Notes under the pieces: model-generated | What the model saw: only the letters and a program-made list of their open reading frames with translations | Told to the model about the DNA's origin: nothing | Database searches by the model: none | Shown here: piece by piece, positions 25,946 to 34,366 of the stretch | How positions within the stretch are numbered: position 1 is the stretch's first letter | How the letters are laid out: each line of letters starts with the position of its first letter | Translations under genes and position numbers: made by a program | Source: Berkiella sp964502705 | Lineage (GTDB): Bacteria; Pseudomonadota; Gammaproteobacteria; Berkiellales; Berkiellaceae | NCBI GenBank assembly: GCA_964502705.1 | Contig: CAZCXZ010000011.1 | Location: forward strand, 1 to 44,826 | Length of the DNA: 44,826 bases | Direction: 5' to 3'

Positions 25946-26479
25946 ATGACGGTACTTAAAATATTGCAATATCCTGATAAACGCTTAAAACGGATCGCAG
26001 TTCGTGTTGAAACATTCGACGATACCATTCAAAAAGTCATCGACGATATGTTTGAAACGCGCTATGCAACCGATAGTTGCGCGGCGCTTGCAGCAACTCA
26101 GCTTGATTTGGAAATTGCTTGGTGTATTACCGTTATCGATTTATCCAAAGAAAATAATGAACCACTTTGTTTAGTGAATCCGGAAATTGTTTCTCGTGAA
26201 GGTGAGCAAATCGAATATGAAGGATGCATGTCGGTATATCCTGAATATATTCATGAAAAAGTTAAGCGTGATATGAAAATCACGGTAAAAGCACAGGATC
26301 GATACGGTAAGCCGTTTGAGCTAACCGCAGAAGGTTATCTTGCAAAATGTATTCAGCATGAGGTGGATCATTTAAATGGCGGCTTGTATATTGATAGGCT
26401 GCCTAAAATTAAGCTTGAGCGTATTGCCAGAAAAGTGAAAAAGCAGGAACGGCTTAATAAGAAGCCCGCTGCAAAGTAG
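25946..26479 (+). CDS. def: Peptide deformylase, atypical
   Basis: 177-aa metalloenzyme that removes N-formyl from nascent proteins. Motif 2 EGCMSVYPEY and motif 3 CIQHEVDHLNGGLYID (HExxDH) give the Cys and two His metal ligands. Motif 1, normally GxGLAAxQ, is CAALAATQ here, with both glycines replaced; this marks a divergent PDF paralogue. ATG 25946 (MTVLKILQYPDKRLK, the normal PDF start) has GGAAGAAG before it and is preferred over 25934. No fmt gene is adjacent, unlike the main def locus of many bacteria, supporting a second copy. The C-terminal tail is Lys-rich (KVKKQERLNKKPAAK). Confidence 0.9.
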   Translation: MTVLKILQYPDKRLKRIAVRVETFDDTIQKVIDDMFETRYATDSCAALAATQLDLEIAWCITVIDLSKENNEPLCLVNPEIVSREGEQIEYEGCMSVYPEYIHEKVKRDMKITVKAQDRYGKPFELTAEGYLAKCIQHEVDHLNGGLYIDRLPKIKLERIARKVKKQERLNKKPAAK

Positions 26480-26533
26480 TTCTTGCAGTGTTTTCGTCGA
26501 AGCTTTGCGTTGCATTTGAACGATTAAGATTCA

Positions 26534-27694
26534 TCACTTTAAATTGCTCANNNNNNNNNNTGGTCTGGTGATTGCAAATTCAATTTCTTGTGAGGCATTT
26601 TGTTGAGCGTTGCCAAACGCATCTAATATTAAGTAAAAACCTGCATAAAAACGGCCGCCCGCAGATACATATTTTTTCACATTTGAAAGAAGATTGCAGG
26701 CTTGGTGTAAAGTGAAAGTATAATGTGTATTGAAGTCTATCGATTTAAGAAATTGATTTTCATATAAAGCAAAATCCGTTTGTGTAATTTCCTCTTCGAA
26801 TTGAGAGATATCCCTATCTGCTGAAATAGGAGTTCGATTGTCATCATCAGAGTCGCTACTTGAGTCACTTTCTGAATCGCTATAAAAAAGATCTCTGTCT
26901 TTGCAGAGTTGCTCGCTGGATTTGAAGAGCGCCAATATTTGCAATTGTTGATATAAATCTCGAAATTTATCTTTACCTGCAGCAGGCATGAGTCGATCAA
27001 TTTCTGCAAAAAAGGTAATCTCATCAGGGTTTAATGATTCATATTTTCTTACTAATTTAAGAAGTTTTAACGCATTAGCGACATTGCACGACCAACTCTT
27101 ATCTTGTTTTAAATCAGGCCTCATAAATAAATGTTCAAGCAAACGTAGAACATTTGAATAGAGAATATTTAATGTCGTATCTATGTCGCAGGTGTATACC
27201 TTTATTTCATCATAAACGACTTTGTTTGCAACTAAAGAAGCTGCAACAAGGTTTGCAAACAAATGGAACTCAGAAGTGAAGCAGTTTTGAAATGTTGGAT
27301 TTCTCCTTTCTGCCATTTTGGATTTTAGATATTGATGAAAGTATTTGAGCGTTAATACAAGCGTGCTTAAAGGTTCATGTGCATAGCTATTTGCAATAGG
27401 ATCGTCGGTTGTAAGGCGCTGCTTATTAATGTCTTTTTCCGCCACTTCCCCATACCTAACAAGGCTTTGAATATGCTCTGATTTTATAGAATGATCTTTG
27501 CGTTTGGTATCAATGATATAGTTTAAAGAGACAGTATTTAGAAAATCCTTCATTAAATTAACTACTGCCGGTGATAAATGATAGTGCAAATTATCAAAAA
27601 CCATTGTTCGAATGGCTTCGGCAATTAATTGAATATGCGCATGCAGATCGGCTTGCGCATCAGGAATTGCAGAGGTGGTACCACTTATTGACAT
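26534..27694 (-). CDS. Unknown protein with Ser/Asp tract, end lost in an assembly gap
   Basis: About 386 aa as readable; the 3' end runs into 10 N (26551-26560), so the true C-terminus is uncertain. Mostly helical, no signal peptide or membrane helix. Around residues 270-290 is an acidic low-complexity tract (DSESDSSSDSDDDN). I recognise no family. The ATG at 27694 lies only 14 bases after the mtnC stop, with AAGG before it, so it may be transcribed with the methionine-salvage operon although nothing suggests a metabolic role. Acidic tract plus helical architecture is common in effectors of this group; that is inference. Confidence 0.6.
   Translation of the reverse strand: MSISGTTSAIPDAQADLHAHIQLIAEAIRTMVFDNLHYHLSPAVVNLMKDFLNTVSLNYIIDTKRKDHSIKSEHIQSLVRYGEVAEKDINKQRLTTDDPIANSYAHEPLSTLVLTLKYFHQYLKSKMAERRNPTFQNCFTSEFHLFANLVAASLVANKVVYDEIKVYTCDIDTTLNILYSNVLRLLEHLFMRPDLKQDKSWSCNVANALKLLKLVRKYESLNPDEITFFAEIDRLMPAAGKDKFRDLYQQLQILALFKSSEQLCKDRDLFYSDSESDSSSDSDDDNRTPISADRDISQFEEEITQTDFALYENQFLKSIDFNTHYTFTLHQACNLLSNVKKYVSAGGRFYAGFYLILDAFGNAQQNASQEIEFAITRPXXXXSNLK
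26551..26560. other. Assembly gap (10 N) near the 3' end of the unknown gene
   Basis: Ten N characters; true length unknown, so the stop codon given for the 26534-27694 gene is provisional. Confidence 0.95.
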
Positions 27695-27708
27695 TACGCT
27701 AATTGCCT

Positions 27709-28386
27709 TTAAACAAGTTGTATAACATCAAAACTATTACATTCAGGATGTGAGTGAGCGTCGATGTCAGCGTTATCACGGTTAAGTAAAGTGGTATGGA
27801 TCTGGTTTGCACTCGCAGCATCTAATTCTGCAACAACATCCGACAAAAACATCACTTCATCTGCGGCGTAACCAATTTTACTCAGGATATTCGCATAGGA
27901 TGCTGCTTCCTTTTTGCCACCGACTGCAGTGTCGAAATAGTCTTTAAATAAATAGCGCAGATCGCCAAAATCGCTATAACCAAATAGCAATTGCTGTGCT
28001 TGAACTGATCCTGAAGAATAGATGTATAAAGCAATATTGGCTTCATGCCATTTAATTAAATTCTCATAAGCATCAGGGTAGATGTGTCCTGTAAAGTCAC
28101 CTTGTTCAAAGCCTTCTTTCCAAATGTAACCTTGAATGGTTTTAAGTGCACTGTTTTTAACATCCAAATCAATCCAGTCGATGAGTTGTTTGTTAATCAT
28201 CGTTAAGTCAGCTCCGGGAATGAGATGCTTGCGGATTTCATCTAATGCAGGGGTAATATTAGGGTTGTTTTGATTTATGTTAATAAAATCAAGCATTCGT
28301 TCTCGAGAGTAGGGGAACAACACATTATGAACAAAATGGATGTCGGTGGTTGTTCCTTCAATATCAGTAATTATCGCTTTAATCAT
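27709..28386 (-). CDS. mtnC: Enolase-phosphatase E1 (methionine salvage)
   Basis: 225-aa HAD-superfamily enzyme that converts 2,3-diketo-5-methylthiopentyl-1-phosphate to acireductone. The HAD nucleophile motif is unusual and diagnostic: AIITDIEGTTTDIHFV, with the enolase-phosphatase EGTTT. Motif II is YIYSSGSVQAQ (Ser) and motif IV MFLSDVVAELDAA. Length is standard. Its ATG overlaps the mtnB stop by 4 bases (ATGA), showing translational coupling. Last salvage gene in this operon; acireductone dioxygenase (mtnD) is not seen next to it. Confidence 0.95.
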   Translation of the reverse strand: MIKAIITDIEGTTTDIHFVHNVLFPYSRERMLDFININQNNPNITPALDEIRKHLIPGADLTMINKQLIDWIDLDVKNSALKTIQGYIWKEGFEQGDFTGHIYPDAYENLIKWHEANIALYIYSSGSVQAQQLLFGYSDFGDLRYLFKDYFDTAVGGKKEAASYANILSKIGYAADEVMFLSDVVAELDAASANQIHTTLLNRDNADIDAHSHPECNSFDVIQLV

Positions 28387-28976
28387 TTGAGTAATCGCTT
28401 ACGATTGAATTCGCATTCAACTAAAAATTCTAATCCTTCCATATGGCGTTTAGCATCACTTATACTATTGCCCCAGCTGTAGAGGCCATGACCACGCACA
28501 ATGAGCCCCGATGCTAAATGAACTGACTGCCAATTCTGTTTGACCAGTTCCGCAAGTGCGGGGATATCTTGGTTGTTATCAAAAATTGCCAACTTCAACG
28601 TTTCATCGTGCGATTGAAAGCCAGAAATCGTTTTAACCATTTCATAGCCTTGGAATGATATGCTATCTGCAGCGTCTGGGAGCATTGATAATACCGTGAC
28701 TGACATAGAATGGGTGTGGAGTACACATTGTGCTTCAGACAATTGATAAATCATGCCATGTAATGCGGCTTCAGCACTGGGTTTACCATCACCACTTAGC
28801 CATTTCCCCGTAAAGTCACACAGCACAAAATCTTTCTCTGACAAATTGCTTTTATCTTTACCTGAAGCACTCATGCGCATATGGTTGTTTTCACGAATTG
28901 AGAAATTGCCACCGGTTGCTGGGCATAAATTGCGCTGTGCAATGAAATTGCAGGCTCTTAATAAGTCACTCAACAT
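28383..28976 (-). CDS. mtnB: Methylthioribulose-1-phosphate dehydratase
   Basis: 197-aa class II aldolase-fold zinc enzyme of methionine salvage. Diagnostic stretches: CPATGGNFSIR near the N-terminus, SAEAALHGMIYQ, and the zinc-binding HTHSMSVTVLS, with the third His in RGHGLYSWG. Start ATG 28976 overlaps the end of mtnA by 7 bases. The length and motif order are normal for MtnB. It acts between MtnA and MtnC in the pathway, matching its place in the operon. Confidence 0.95.
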   Translation of the reverse strand: MLSDLLRACNFIAQRNLCPATGGNFSIRENNHMRMSASGKDKSNLSEKDFVLCDFTGKWLSGDGKPSAEAALHGMIYQLSEAQCVLHTHSMSVTVLSMLPDAADSISFQGYEMVKTISGFQSHDETLKLAIFDNNQDIPALAELVKQNWQSVHLASGLIVRGHGLYSWGNSISDAKRHMEGLEFLVECEFNRKRLLK

Positions 28977-29980
28977 GTTAACAGCCCACTTTCTGATAAA
29001 TTACCGTGCGAAAACACGCCGGCGTCTAAAATGTACGCAGTTACTAATTCAGCCGGGGTGACATCAAACGATGGATTATAAACATTCGATTGTTTAGGTG
29101 CCCAAGTTATTTTTCCTAAAGCGCCTTTCACTTCATCGCTACTTCTTAATTCAATTTCAATGTCTTTTCCGTGCAAGCAGAAAGGGTCGAGTGTGGTATT
29201 GGGTGCCACTACATAAAAAGGAATTTGGTGATGTTTAGCAAGCACAGCCAAGCTATAGGTGCCAATCTTATTTGCAACATCGCCATTCTTTGCGATGCGA
29301 TCAGCGCCAACCAGTATGGCATCGATTTTGCCTTGCTGCATGACCATAGCGGCCATATTGTCGCAAATTAAGGTATGTGGAATATTAGCTTTAGCAAGTT
29401 CCCATGCGGTTAATCGGCCACCTTGTAATAAAGGGCGAGTTTCACAGGCAAACACATGTTGCACTTTTTGGTGTATAAAAGCATGTTTTATCACGCCTAA
29501 TGCGGTGCCAACACCCGCTGTTGCTAAACTACCGGTGTTACAGTAGGTCATGAGCGTGGCATTGGGTGGGATGAGTGCTAAACCGTGGTTGGCCATATTT
29601 TCGCACAGTTGAACATCTTCTAAAAATAATTCATGTCCAATAGTAAATACAATGCTTGGATCATCGCCCAGTTGTTTGATAATTGTATCCATGTAGTTTT
29701 TAAGATTAACCGCTGTAGGGCGTGTTGCTACTAATTGAGCAGCCGCTATTTTCACTTCCGCGACAGTTGCCCCCTGTTTAACGTATTGCATTAATGATAA
29801 TACAGCAGCAATGCCAATTAATGGAGCGCCTCTGACTTTTAAAGCTTTAATCATTTCGCACATATCATTAATCGAATGACATGCCAGCCAGTTTTCTTCT
29901 AATGGCAGTGCTTGTTGATCAAGTACCCAAACCTCACCATCATGATAACGTAATGCTAATGAATTTAAATTTATTTGCAT
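28970..29980 (-). CDS. mtnA: S-methyl-5-thioribose-1-phosphate isomerase
   Basis: 336-aa isomerase of the eIF2B-like fold. Recognised by DQQALPLEE near the N-terminus, KVRGAPLIGIAAVLS, MTYCNTGSLATAGVGTALG (catalytic Cys), ETRPLLQGGRLTAWEL and VGADRIAKNGDVANKIGTY (catalytic Asp). The frame opens at 29995, but ATG 29980 (MQINLNSLALRYHDG) matches the usual start and has GGATGAAAG before it; it overlaps the mtnP stop by 10 bases. Converts methylthioribose-1-P, the product of MtnP, to methylthioribulose-1-P. Confidence 0.95.
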   Translation of the reverse strand: MQINLNSLALRYHDGEVWVLDQQALPLEENWLACHSINDMCEMIKALKVRGAPLIGIAAVLSLMQYVKQGATVAEVKIAAAQLVATRPTAVNLKNYMDTIIKQLGDDPSIVFTIGHELFLEDVQLCENMANHGLALIPPNATLMTYCNTGSLATAGVGTALGVIKHAFIHQKVQHVFACETRPLLQGGRLTAWELAKANIPHTLICDNMAAMVMQQGKIDAILVGADRIAKNGDVANKIGTYSLAVLAKHHQIPFYVVAPNTTLDPFCLHGKDIEIELRSSDEVKGALGKITWAPKQSNVYNPSFDVTPAELVTAYILDAGVFSHGNLSESGLLTC

Positions 29981-30816
29981 ATAACTTTCATCCATGTTTG
30001 TACTTCAGGGGTTAAGCTATCAATAGGAGTCATTAATCCGGTTCGTAACCCTTGTAAAGGGCATCCTTGTGGATACAGGTTGTTCGTTTGTGGGATCAAT
30101 TTTTCCATTAATGAAAATGCTTTATGATTATTGTTACGCATAATTTCTAATACTTGTTCTAAGGTGACGTGCTCTATCGTGTCGTTCCAGCTGTCATAAT
30201 CCGTTACAAAGGATAACGGTAGATAACACATGCCTGCTTCACGCGCTAAAGCATATTCAGGAAAATTGGTCATGCCAATAATATCGGCACCCCAAGTACG
30301 ATACATTTTCGATTCCGCTTTGGTTGAAAAAGCAGGGCCTTCCATACAAATATAGGTTTTATCGAAATGCAGAGTAAAATTTTCTGCGGATAGGATTTCT
30401 TTGGCTTGTTTGACTAATTCTAAATCAACCGGATGCGCAAGTGACACGTGTCCAACAGCCCCGTCGACACAAAAGGTATGACCACGTAAGGTTTTCGTGC
30501 GATCAATGTATTGTGTGGGGATTACGCAATCTCCCGGTTTGAGTTCCTTTTGTAAACTGCCAACCGCTGATACAGATAAAATTTTCGTTGCGCCACACTG
30601 CTTTAATGCAAAAATATTGGCACGGTAGTTGATGTTGGATGGTGTGAATTCGTGTTTTTTTCCATGACGTGAGAGAAACAATACTGTGACATCATTTATA
30701 GATGCTTTGGCAATTGGTGCACTGGGCTTACCAAATGGCGTTGTGATATCCATTTCTTCGATAAGTTTAAAGCTATCAAATTTCTCAAATCCTGAACCAC
30801 CTAAAACTGCCCACAT
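29971..30816 (-). CDS. mtnP: S-methyl-5'-thioadenosine phosphorylase
   Basis: 281-aa PNP/UDP family 2 phosphorylase; cleaves methylthioadenosine (from polyamine synthesis) to adenine and methylthioribose-1-phosphate. Diagnostic parts: MWAVLGGSGF, FLSRHGKKHEFTPSNINYRANIFAL, ICMEGPAFSTKAESKMYRTWGADIIGMTN split at the end (the GPxFSTxAE motif) and the catalytic Asp in FVTDYDSW. First gene of mtnP-mtnA-mtnB-mtnC; having a phosphorylase means no separate nucleosidase and kinase (Mtn/MtnK) are needed. Divergent from the MliC-META gene across 93 bases. The adenine released could be used by the deaminase at 41297. Confidence 0.94.
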   Translation of the reverse strand: MWAVLGGSGFEKFDSFKLIEEMDITTPFGKPSAPIAKASINDVTVLFLSRHGKKHEFTPSNINYRANIFALKQCGATKILSVSAVGSLQKELKPGDCVIPTQYIDRTKTLRGHTFCVDGAVGHVSLAHPVDLELVKQAKEILSAENFTLHFDKTYICMEGPAFSTKAESKMYRTWGADIIGMTNFPEYALAREAGMCYLPLSFVTDYDSWNDTIEHVTLEQVLEIMRNNNHKAFSLMEKLIPQTNNLYPQGCPLQGLRTGLMTPIDSLTPEVQTWMKVICK

Positions 30817-30909
30817 GGCGCCTGTCTCCCAATGCTGTGAAAAAGGTGAGAGTATAGCAATGTTAGTGAGCGAAAGTCACAAGCTATTAAACTAAATAAG
30901 GATGTTGCC

Positions 30910-31581
30910 ATGTCAAAAGGTACCGTTTTAGCGGGTCTTGCTTTGGGTTGTATGCTGGTGGGCTCGTTGGATGCGTCAGAAGTGCTGCCTACTGCTCATT
31001 TTAAGTGCGGTAAAGTGCATGTTATGGCTGATTTTCATGATGAGACTCAGCTTGATTTGACCATCGGGAATAAAACTTATCTGCTATCGGTTGCTATGTC
31101 TGGTTCGGGTGCTAGATACGAGACGCCAAAAGGGGCTGAACCTTATGTGCTTTTTTGGAACAAGGGACGTGAGGCTACCATTCAAGTGAACGATGAATCG
31201 TTACCATTGTGTCATCAAGTAGATGCACCAATTCATCCGCTGTTAACCCAAAACAAAGAATGGGAAGTTATAAAGATAAATGATATAGGTCTGATAAAGG
31301 GCTCGCGCTTAGAGCTTACCTTAACAAATAAAGCTGAAATAAAGGGCTTTTCAGGGTGTAATCATTTTAGTGGCCATTATGAGTTAAAAGGGGAAGACAT
31401 CACCTTTAAAGGCCCGATGGCATCAACGGAAATGGCGTGTGTAGATGAGAGTATGATGAAACAGGAAAGTGATTTTATGAAAATTTTACAATCTGTTACG
31501 CATGCAAAAATCTTTGATGGTAAAGATTTGATTTTATCTAATGACAAAGGTCAAAGCATAACCTTGAGCACAAAAAAATAA
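30910..31581 (+). CDS. Periplasmic MliC-META two-domain protein (lysozyme inhibitor-like)
   Basis: 223-aa exported protein. A hydrophobic signal peptide (LAGLALGCMLVGSLDAS) is followed by an MliC domain, recognised by AHFKCG, MSGSGARYETPKG and YVLFWNKGREATI; MliC proteins bind the active site of c-type lysozyme through the SGSGAxYE loop. Residues about 118-220 are a META (HslJ-like) domain: WEVIKI, FSGCNHFSGHY, STEMAC. So it joins lysozyme defence with a heat-shock/outer-envelope domain. AAGGATG stands before the ATG. A close paralogue lies at 38189-38845. The cysteine in the signal region is not in a clear lipobox, so soluble periplasmic location is more likely. Confidence 0.85.
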   Translation: MSKGTVLAGLALGCMLVGSLDASEVLPTAHFKCGKVHVMADFHDETQLDLTIGNKTYLLSVAMSGSGARYETPKGAEPYVLFWNKGREATIQVNDESLPLCHQVDAPIHPLLTQNKEWEVIKINDIGLIKGSRLELTLTNKAEIKGFSGCNHFSGHYELKGEDITFKGPMASTEMACVDESMMKQESDFMKILQSVTHAKIFDGKDLILSNDKGQSITLSTKK

Positions 31582-31597
31582 AAAAGGGGTGATAATT

Positions 31598-31629
31598 GTG
31601 CAGTGTCTTATAGTACAAAGACACTGCAC
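31598..31629. terminator. Perfect 12-bp hairpin between convergent genes
   Basis: GTGCAGTGTCTT (31598-31609) and AAGACACTGCAC (31618-31629) are perfect complements with an 8-base loop, between the MliC-META stop (31581) and the convergent LRR stop (31639). T-runs are short on both sides; probable shared terminator. Confidence 0.65.
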
Positions 31630-31638
31630 TTTGAAACG

Positions 31639-32874
31639 CTATTTTCTTGCTTTTCTTTTAACTGGATCATGCATACTTGCAGAATGTTTCTTGTCATTCT
31701 TTGAGCCTGCAGATTCGTTTTTGGTCTGCGAACGTGTACGCATGCGTGTGACAGAGTCTTCATACTTAATAAGCATTGCGGCAGGTTTCTCTTCGATAGT
31801 AGGCTCTGATTTAACTTGAGCTGATATGGCATTTGAATCCTTTTTATCTGAATTGAAGTCCTCATGCTCAGGATTTTTATTTGCGGGTGATTTTACATCA
31901 ACCATGGGTTCGATGGTTTCAGGAACAAAACCCAAGCCGAGCTGATCAATCATTTCATTGTTGGACCACTCATGACCAAATTTATCAATTAAATTTTGTG
32001 GTATTTCTAATAATGCATTCGCGTATAAATGAAGACCACTTATCTCTTCAGGAGTACCAAGTTTTGGTAATTCTAATTGGGTAACATCAGCGATTTCTAA
32101 GTTGAGCAAACAATTATGGCTGCAATTTAAATCCCTAATTTTCGGACTATTTATTTGGAGCAAAAGTAATTGATTGCATGAACAGTCAAGAATCTCGAGT
32201 TTTTTAAGCTCGGCCACATTGATACTTTCTATTTTATTATTATGCAGGTAAATCGCATATAAGTTAGGAAATGGGGTGAAATCATAACTACCTTGAATCT
32301 CATTGTCTATTAAGCTGATATCACGAAGAGCGTTGAGATTTTCTAATTTGATGGTATGCAATCGATTGTCATCGCAATCAAGATATTGTAAAGCGGGTAA
32401 ATCACGTAAAACTAAAATGCTAAGCAGATTATTGTTAAGATTAAGTTCTTTTAATTGATTAAAATATTCAACATAACCACTATACTCAGGATGAGTTAAA
32501 AGGTGAAGTGGAAATCGAGTGATGCTGCAACCCTCTAAATCAAGGGTAGATGATTCAGGATCAATCTTAGAGCAGATGATACGCATGTTTATTTCGTCAA
32601 TCAGACTATTTAACTTTTCGACATAATCCAGTTTGCTTTTATGAACATCATCAGCTGCGGATAGCAATACTGACGTAACTAAATCATGGTGTTGGGAACG
32701 AAGATGTTCTAGTTCTATATATAGTCCATTTGCGACTTTGTCTAAAGCGTTGGTAAAAGATCTTACCTGGTTGTGTGTTAATTCAGCAGGAAGTGTCTCA
32801 TCAAGACGACGTAATCGTTGATAGTACTCTGTTGCTAGTGCGATGTTATGTTGACTTTGTGTAAAATCGAGCAT
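31639..32874 (-). CDS. Leucine-rich repeat protein without F-box, candidate effector
   Basis: 411-aa, no signal peptide. Residues 1-110 are helical (TEYYQRLRRLDETLP; INMRIICSKIDPESS) and resemble the region after the F-box in the two upstream paralogues (for example LYNRLRQLDISLP). Then come about 7-8 LRRs of about 20-21 residues with pattern LxxLDCxxNxLxxLxL (ALQYLDCDDNRLHTIKL; KLEILDCSCNQLLLLQI; IRDLNCSHNCLLNLEI). The C-terminal about 120 residues are polar, acidic then basic, ending DPVKRKARK. Compared with its neighbours the F-box part is missing and the gene begins just after that point; only 30 bases separate it from the next gene. GGAAAA precedes the ATG weakly. LRRs suggest binding of a host protein. 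Confidence 0.8.
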   Translation of the reverse strand: MLDFTQSQHNIALATEYYQRLRRLDETLPAELTHNQVRSFTNALDKVANGLYIELEHLRSQHHDLVTSVLLSAADDVHKSKLDYVEKLNSLIDEINMRIICSKIDPESSTLDLEGCSITRFPLHLLTHPEYSGYVEYFNQLKELNLNNNLLSILVLRDLPALQYLDCDDNRLHTIKLENLNALRDISLIDNEIQGSYDFTPFPNLYAIYLHNNKIESINVAELKKLEILDCSCNQLLLLQINSPKIRDLNCSHNCLLNLEIADVTQLELPKLGTPEEISGLHLYANALLEIPQNLIDKFGHEWSNNEMIDQLGLGFVPETIEPMVDVKSPANKNPEHEDFNSDKKDSNAISAQVKSEPTIEEKPAAMLIKYEDSVTRMRTRSQTKNESAGSKNDKKHSASMHDPVKRKARK

Positions 32875-32904
32875 GTTAAGTTTTCCAGCTATCTAATTAA
32901 TACG

Positions 32905-34254
32905 CTATTTTCTAGGGCTTGTTGCAGTTGCTGTGTGCTCATCTTCACTTTCATGCTCACTAGCAACCATTCCTTCAGGTAATATTGCTTCTGAATCTGA
33001 ATCTTCCGCTTGATGGAGCTGTTCTGCTAATAGCACTTCTTTTGCAAATTTTAAGAGCTGCGTGGCATCATCTTTTTTCAGTAACGGATCAAGTTCAGAA
33101 AATTGAATTTTATTACTTGCATAAAGTTTTAATTGCTCTCTTCTTTTTAATATTTCCTGCCATGCATTAGCGCGGTAATCTGAATCTTGCTCAGAAGGTG
33201 ATGGATCAGAATCTCTAGTCCGTTGATCTTGATAAGCTTCTTCAGCAAATTCAGCACCAAATTTGTCAATCAGATTTTGAGGAATTTCTTTAAGATAATT
33301 ATCACTAATGTGGACACAGCTATCTTCTGTGTTTTCTAACATTGCTATGTGTTTAATACTTAATAATGTCAAACGGTTATCATTACATTTTAAATCTTTC
33401 AGCACTGGACTATCGATTTCCAATTTTGTTAAATGATTCGAAGAGCAATCAAGATGTTCTAAAAGGTGTAAACCGATGATGTTAATGGCGCTAAGCTTAT
33501 TATTATGACATCTTAAAGCATACATACGTTTGAATCGTGTGAGATCTAAAACACCCCGCAAGCGATTATCGATGCAATCCAGATCAGCTAAAGCAGGCAG
33601 TTCACCTAGTTTTAATGTTTCAAGCGTATTATTTTCGCAATCAAGTATTCTTAAAGAAGGCAAGCCGCTTAATGCTAAAACCTTAATATAATTTTCATTG
33701 CAATTTAATTCTTCCAGTTGATTAAAAAATGCACTATGGTTAGGATCGGTAAATAATTGTTGGGGAATTTGAGTAATGTGAATTTTTTCTAAATTGAGCA
33801 CTTTAGTTTGATGATCAATGGATGGTGTAATGATCTCAATATTGATTTGGTTAAGTGCTTGATGAATTGCTTCCAGGCGATTTAAGAGGCTCATTTTAGC
33901 CAATTCTGGAATATTCATATGCTTTGCAACCACGATCGGGTGGTGTTTGCGTAGGTAATTAAGTTCCTTATCTTGTTTCTTTCCCACTAAATGCAGTGCA
34001 GCGAGATACTCATTTATAAGATCTTCAGTTATAAATTTATCGGGTAATGAAATATCGAGTTGTCGCAAGCGATTATATAAAGTAGTAACAACAGGTTTTG
34101 TCACAGTATGGTCTGTTCCGATCTCTTTAAACAATTTTGCAGATCGTACAAATCTGTTTAAATCGATAGCAGTTAAAAAACCTGCAATTCTAACCCAAAT
34201 TTCGTCCGGGGCACCTAAATCTTTCGCTTCAACCTTGCTGCTGCCTTTAATCAT
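32905..34254 (-). CDS. F-box and leucine-rich repeat protein, candidate ubiquitin-ligase adaptor effector
   Basis: 449 aa. Residues about 12-48 match an F-box: LGAPDEIWVRIAGFLTAIDL followed by NRFVRSAKLFKEI, with the conserved Leu-Pro-x-Glu-Ile...Phe-Leu...Asp-Leu spacing. After a helical linker come about 7 LRRs (LEELNCNENYIKVLAL; LRILDCENNTLETLKL; LADLDCIDNRL; LEHLDCSSNHLTKLEI; LKDLKCNDNRLTLLSI). A helical and acidic C-terminus ends ATATSPRK. F-box plus LRR is the layout of eukaryotic SCF substrate receptors (FBXL). Bacterial proteins of this type (LegU1, LegAU13, AnkB in Legionella) recruit host Skp1; here that is inference. GAGGAG lies 6 bases before the ATG. Middle of three tandem paralogues. 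Confidence 0.82.
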   Translation of the reverse strand: MIKGSSKVEAKDLGAPDEIWVRIAGFLTAIDLNRFVRSAKLFKEIGTDHTVTKPVVTTLYNRLRQLDISLPDKFITEDLINEYLAALHLVGKKQDKELNYLRKHHPIVVAKHMNIPELAKMSLLNRLEAIHQALNQINIEIITPSIDHQTKVLNLEKIHITQIPQQLFTDPNHSAFFNQLEELNCNENYIKVLALSGLPSLRILDCENNTLETLKLGELPALADLDCIDNRLRGVLDLTRFKRMYALRCHNNKLSAINIIGLHLLEHLDCSSNHLTKLEIDSPVLKDLKCNDNRLTLLSIKHIAMLENTEDSCVHISDNYLKEIPQNLIDKFGAEFAEEAYQDQRTRDSDPSPSEQDSDYRANAWQEILKRREQLKLYASNKIQFSELDPLLKKDDATQLLKFAKEVLLAEQLHQAEDSDSEAILPEGMVASEHESEDEHTATATSPRK

Positions 34255-34366
34255 GGTATCTCCTCAGATAAACTTGCTCACCAACTAATTTTGATGATTA
34301 ATCTATCGTATGAGATATTGAATGTCTGCAGTAAAAATCCCTATATATTCAATGAAATATCAGATG

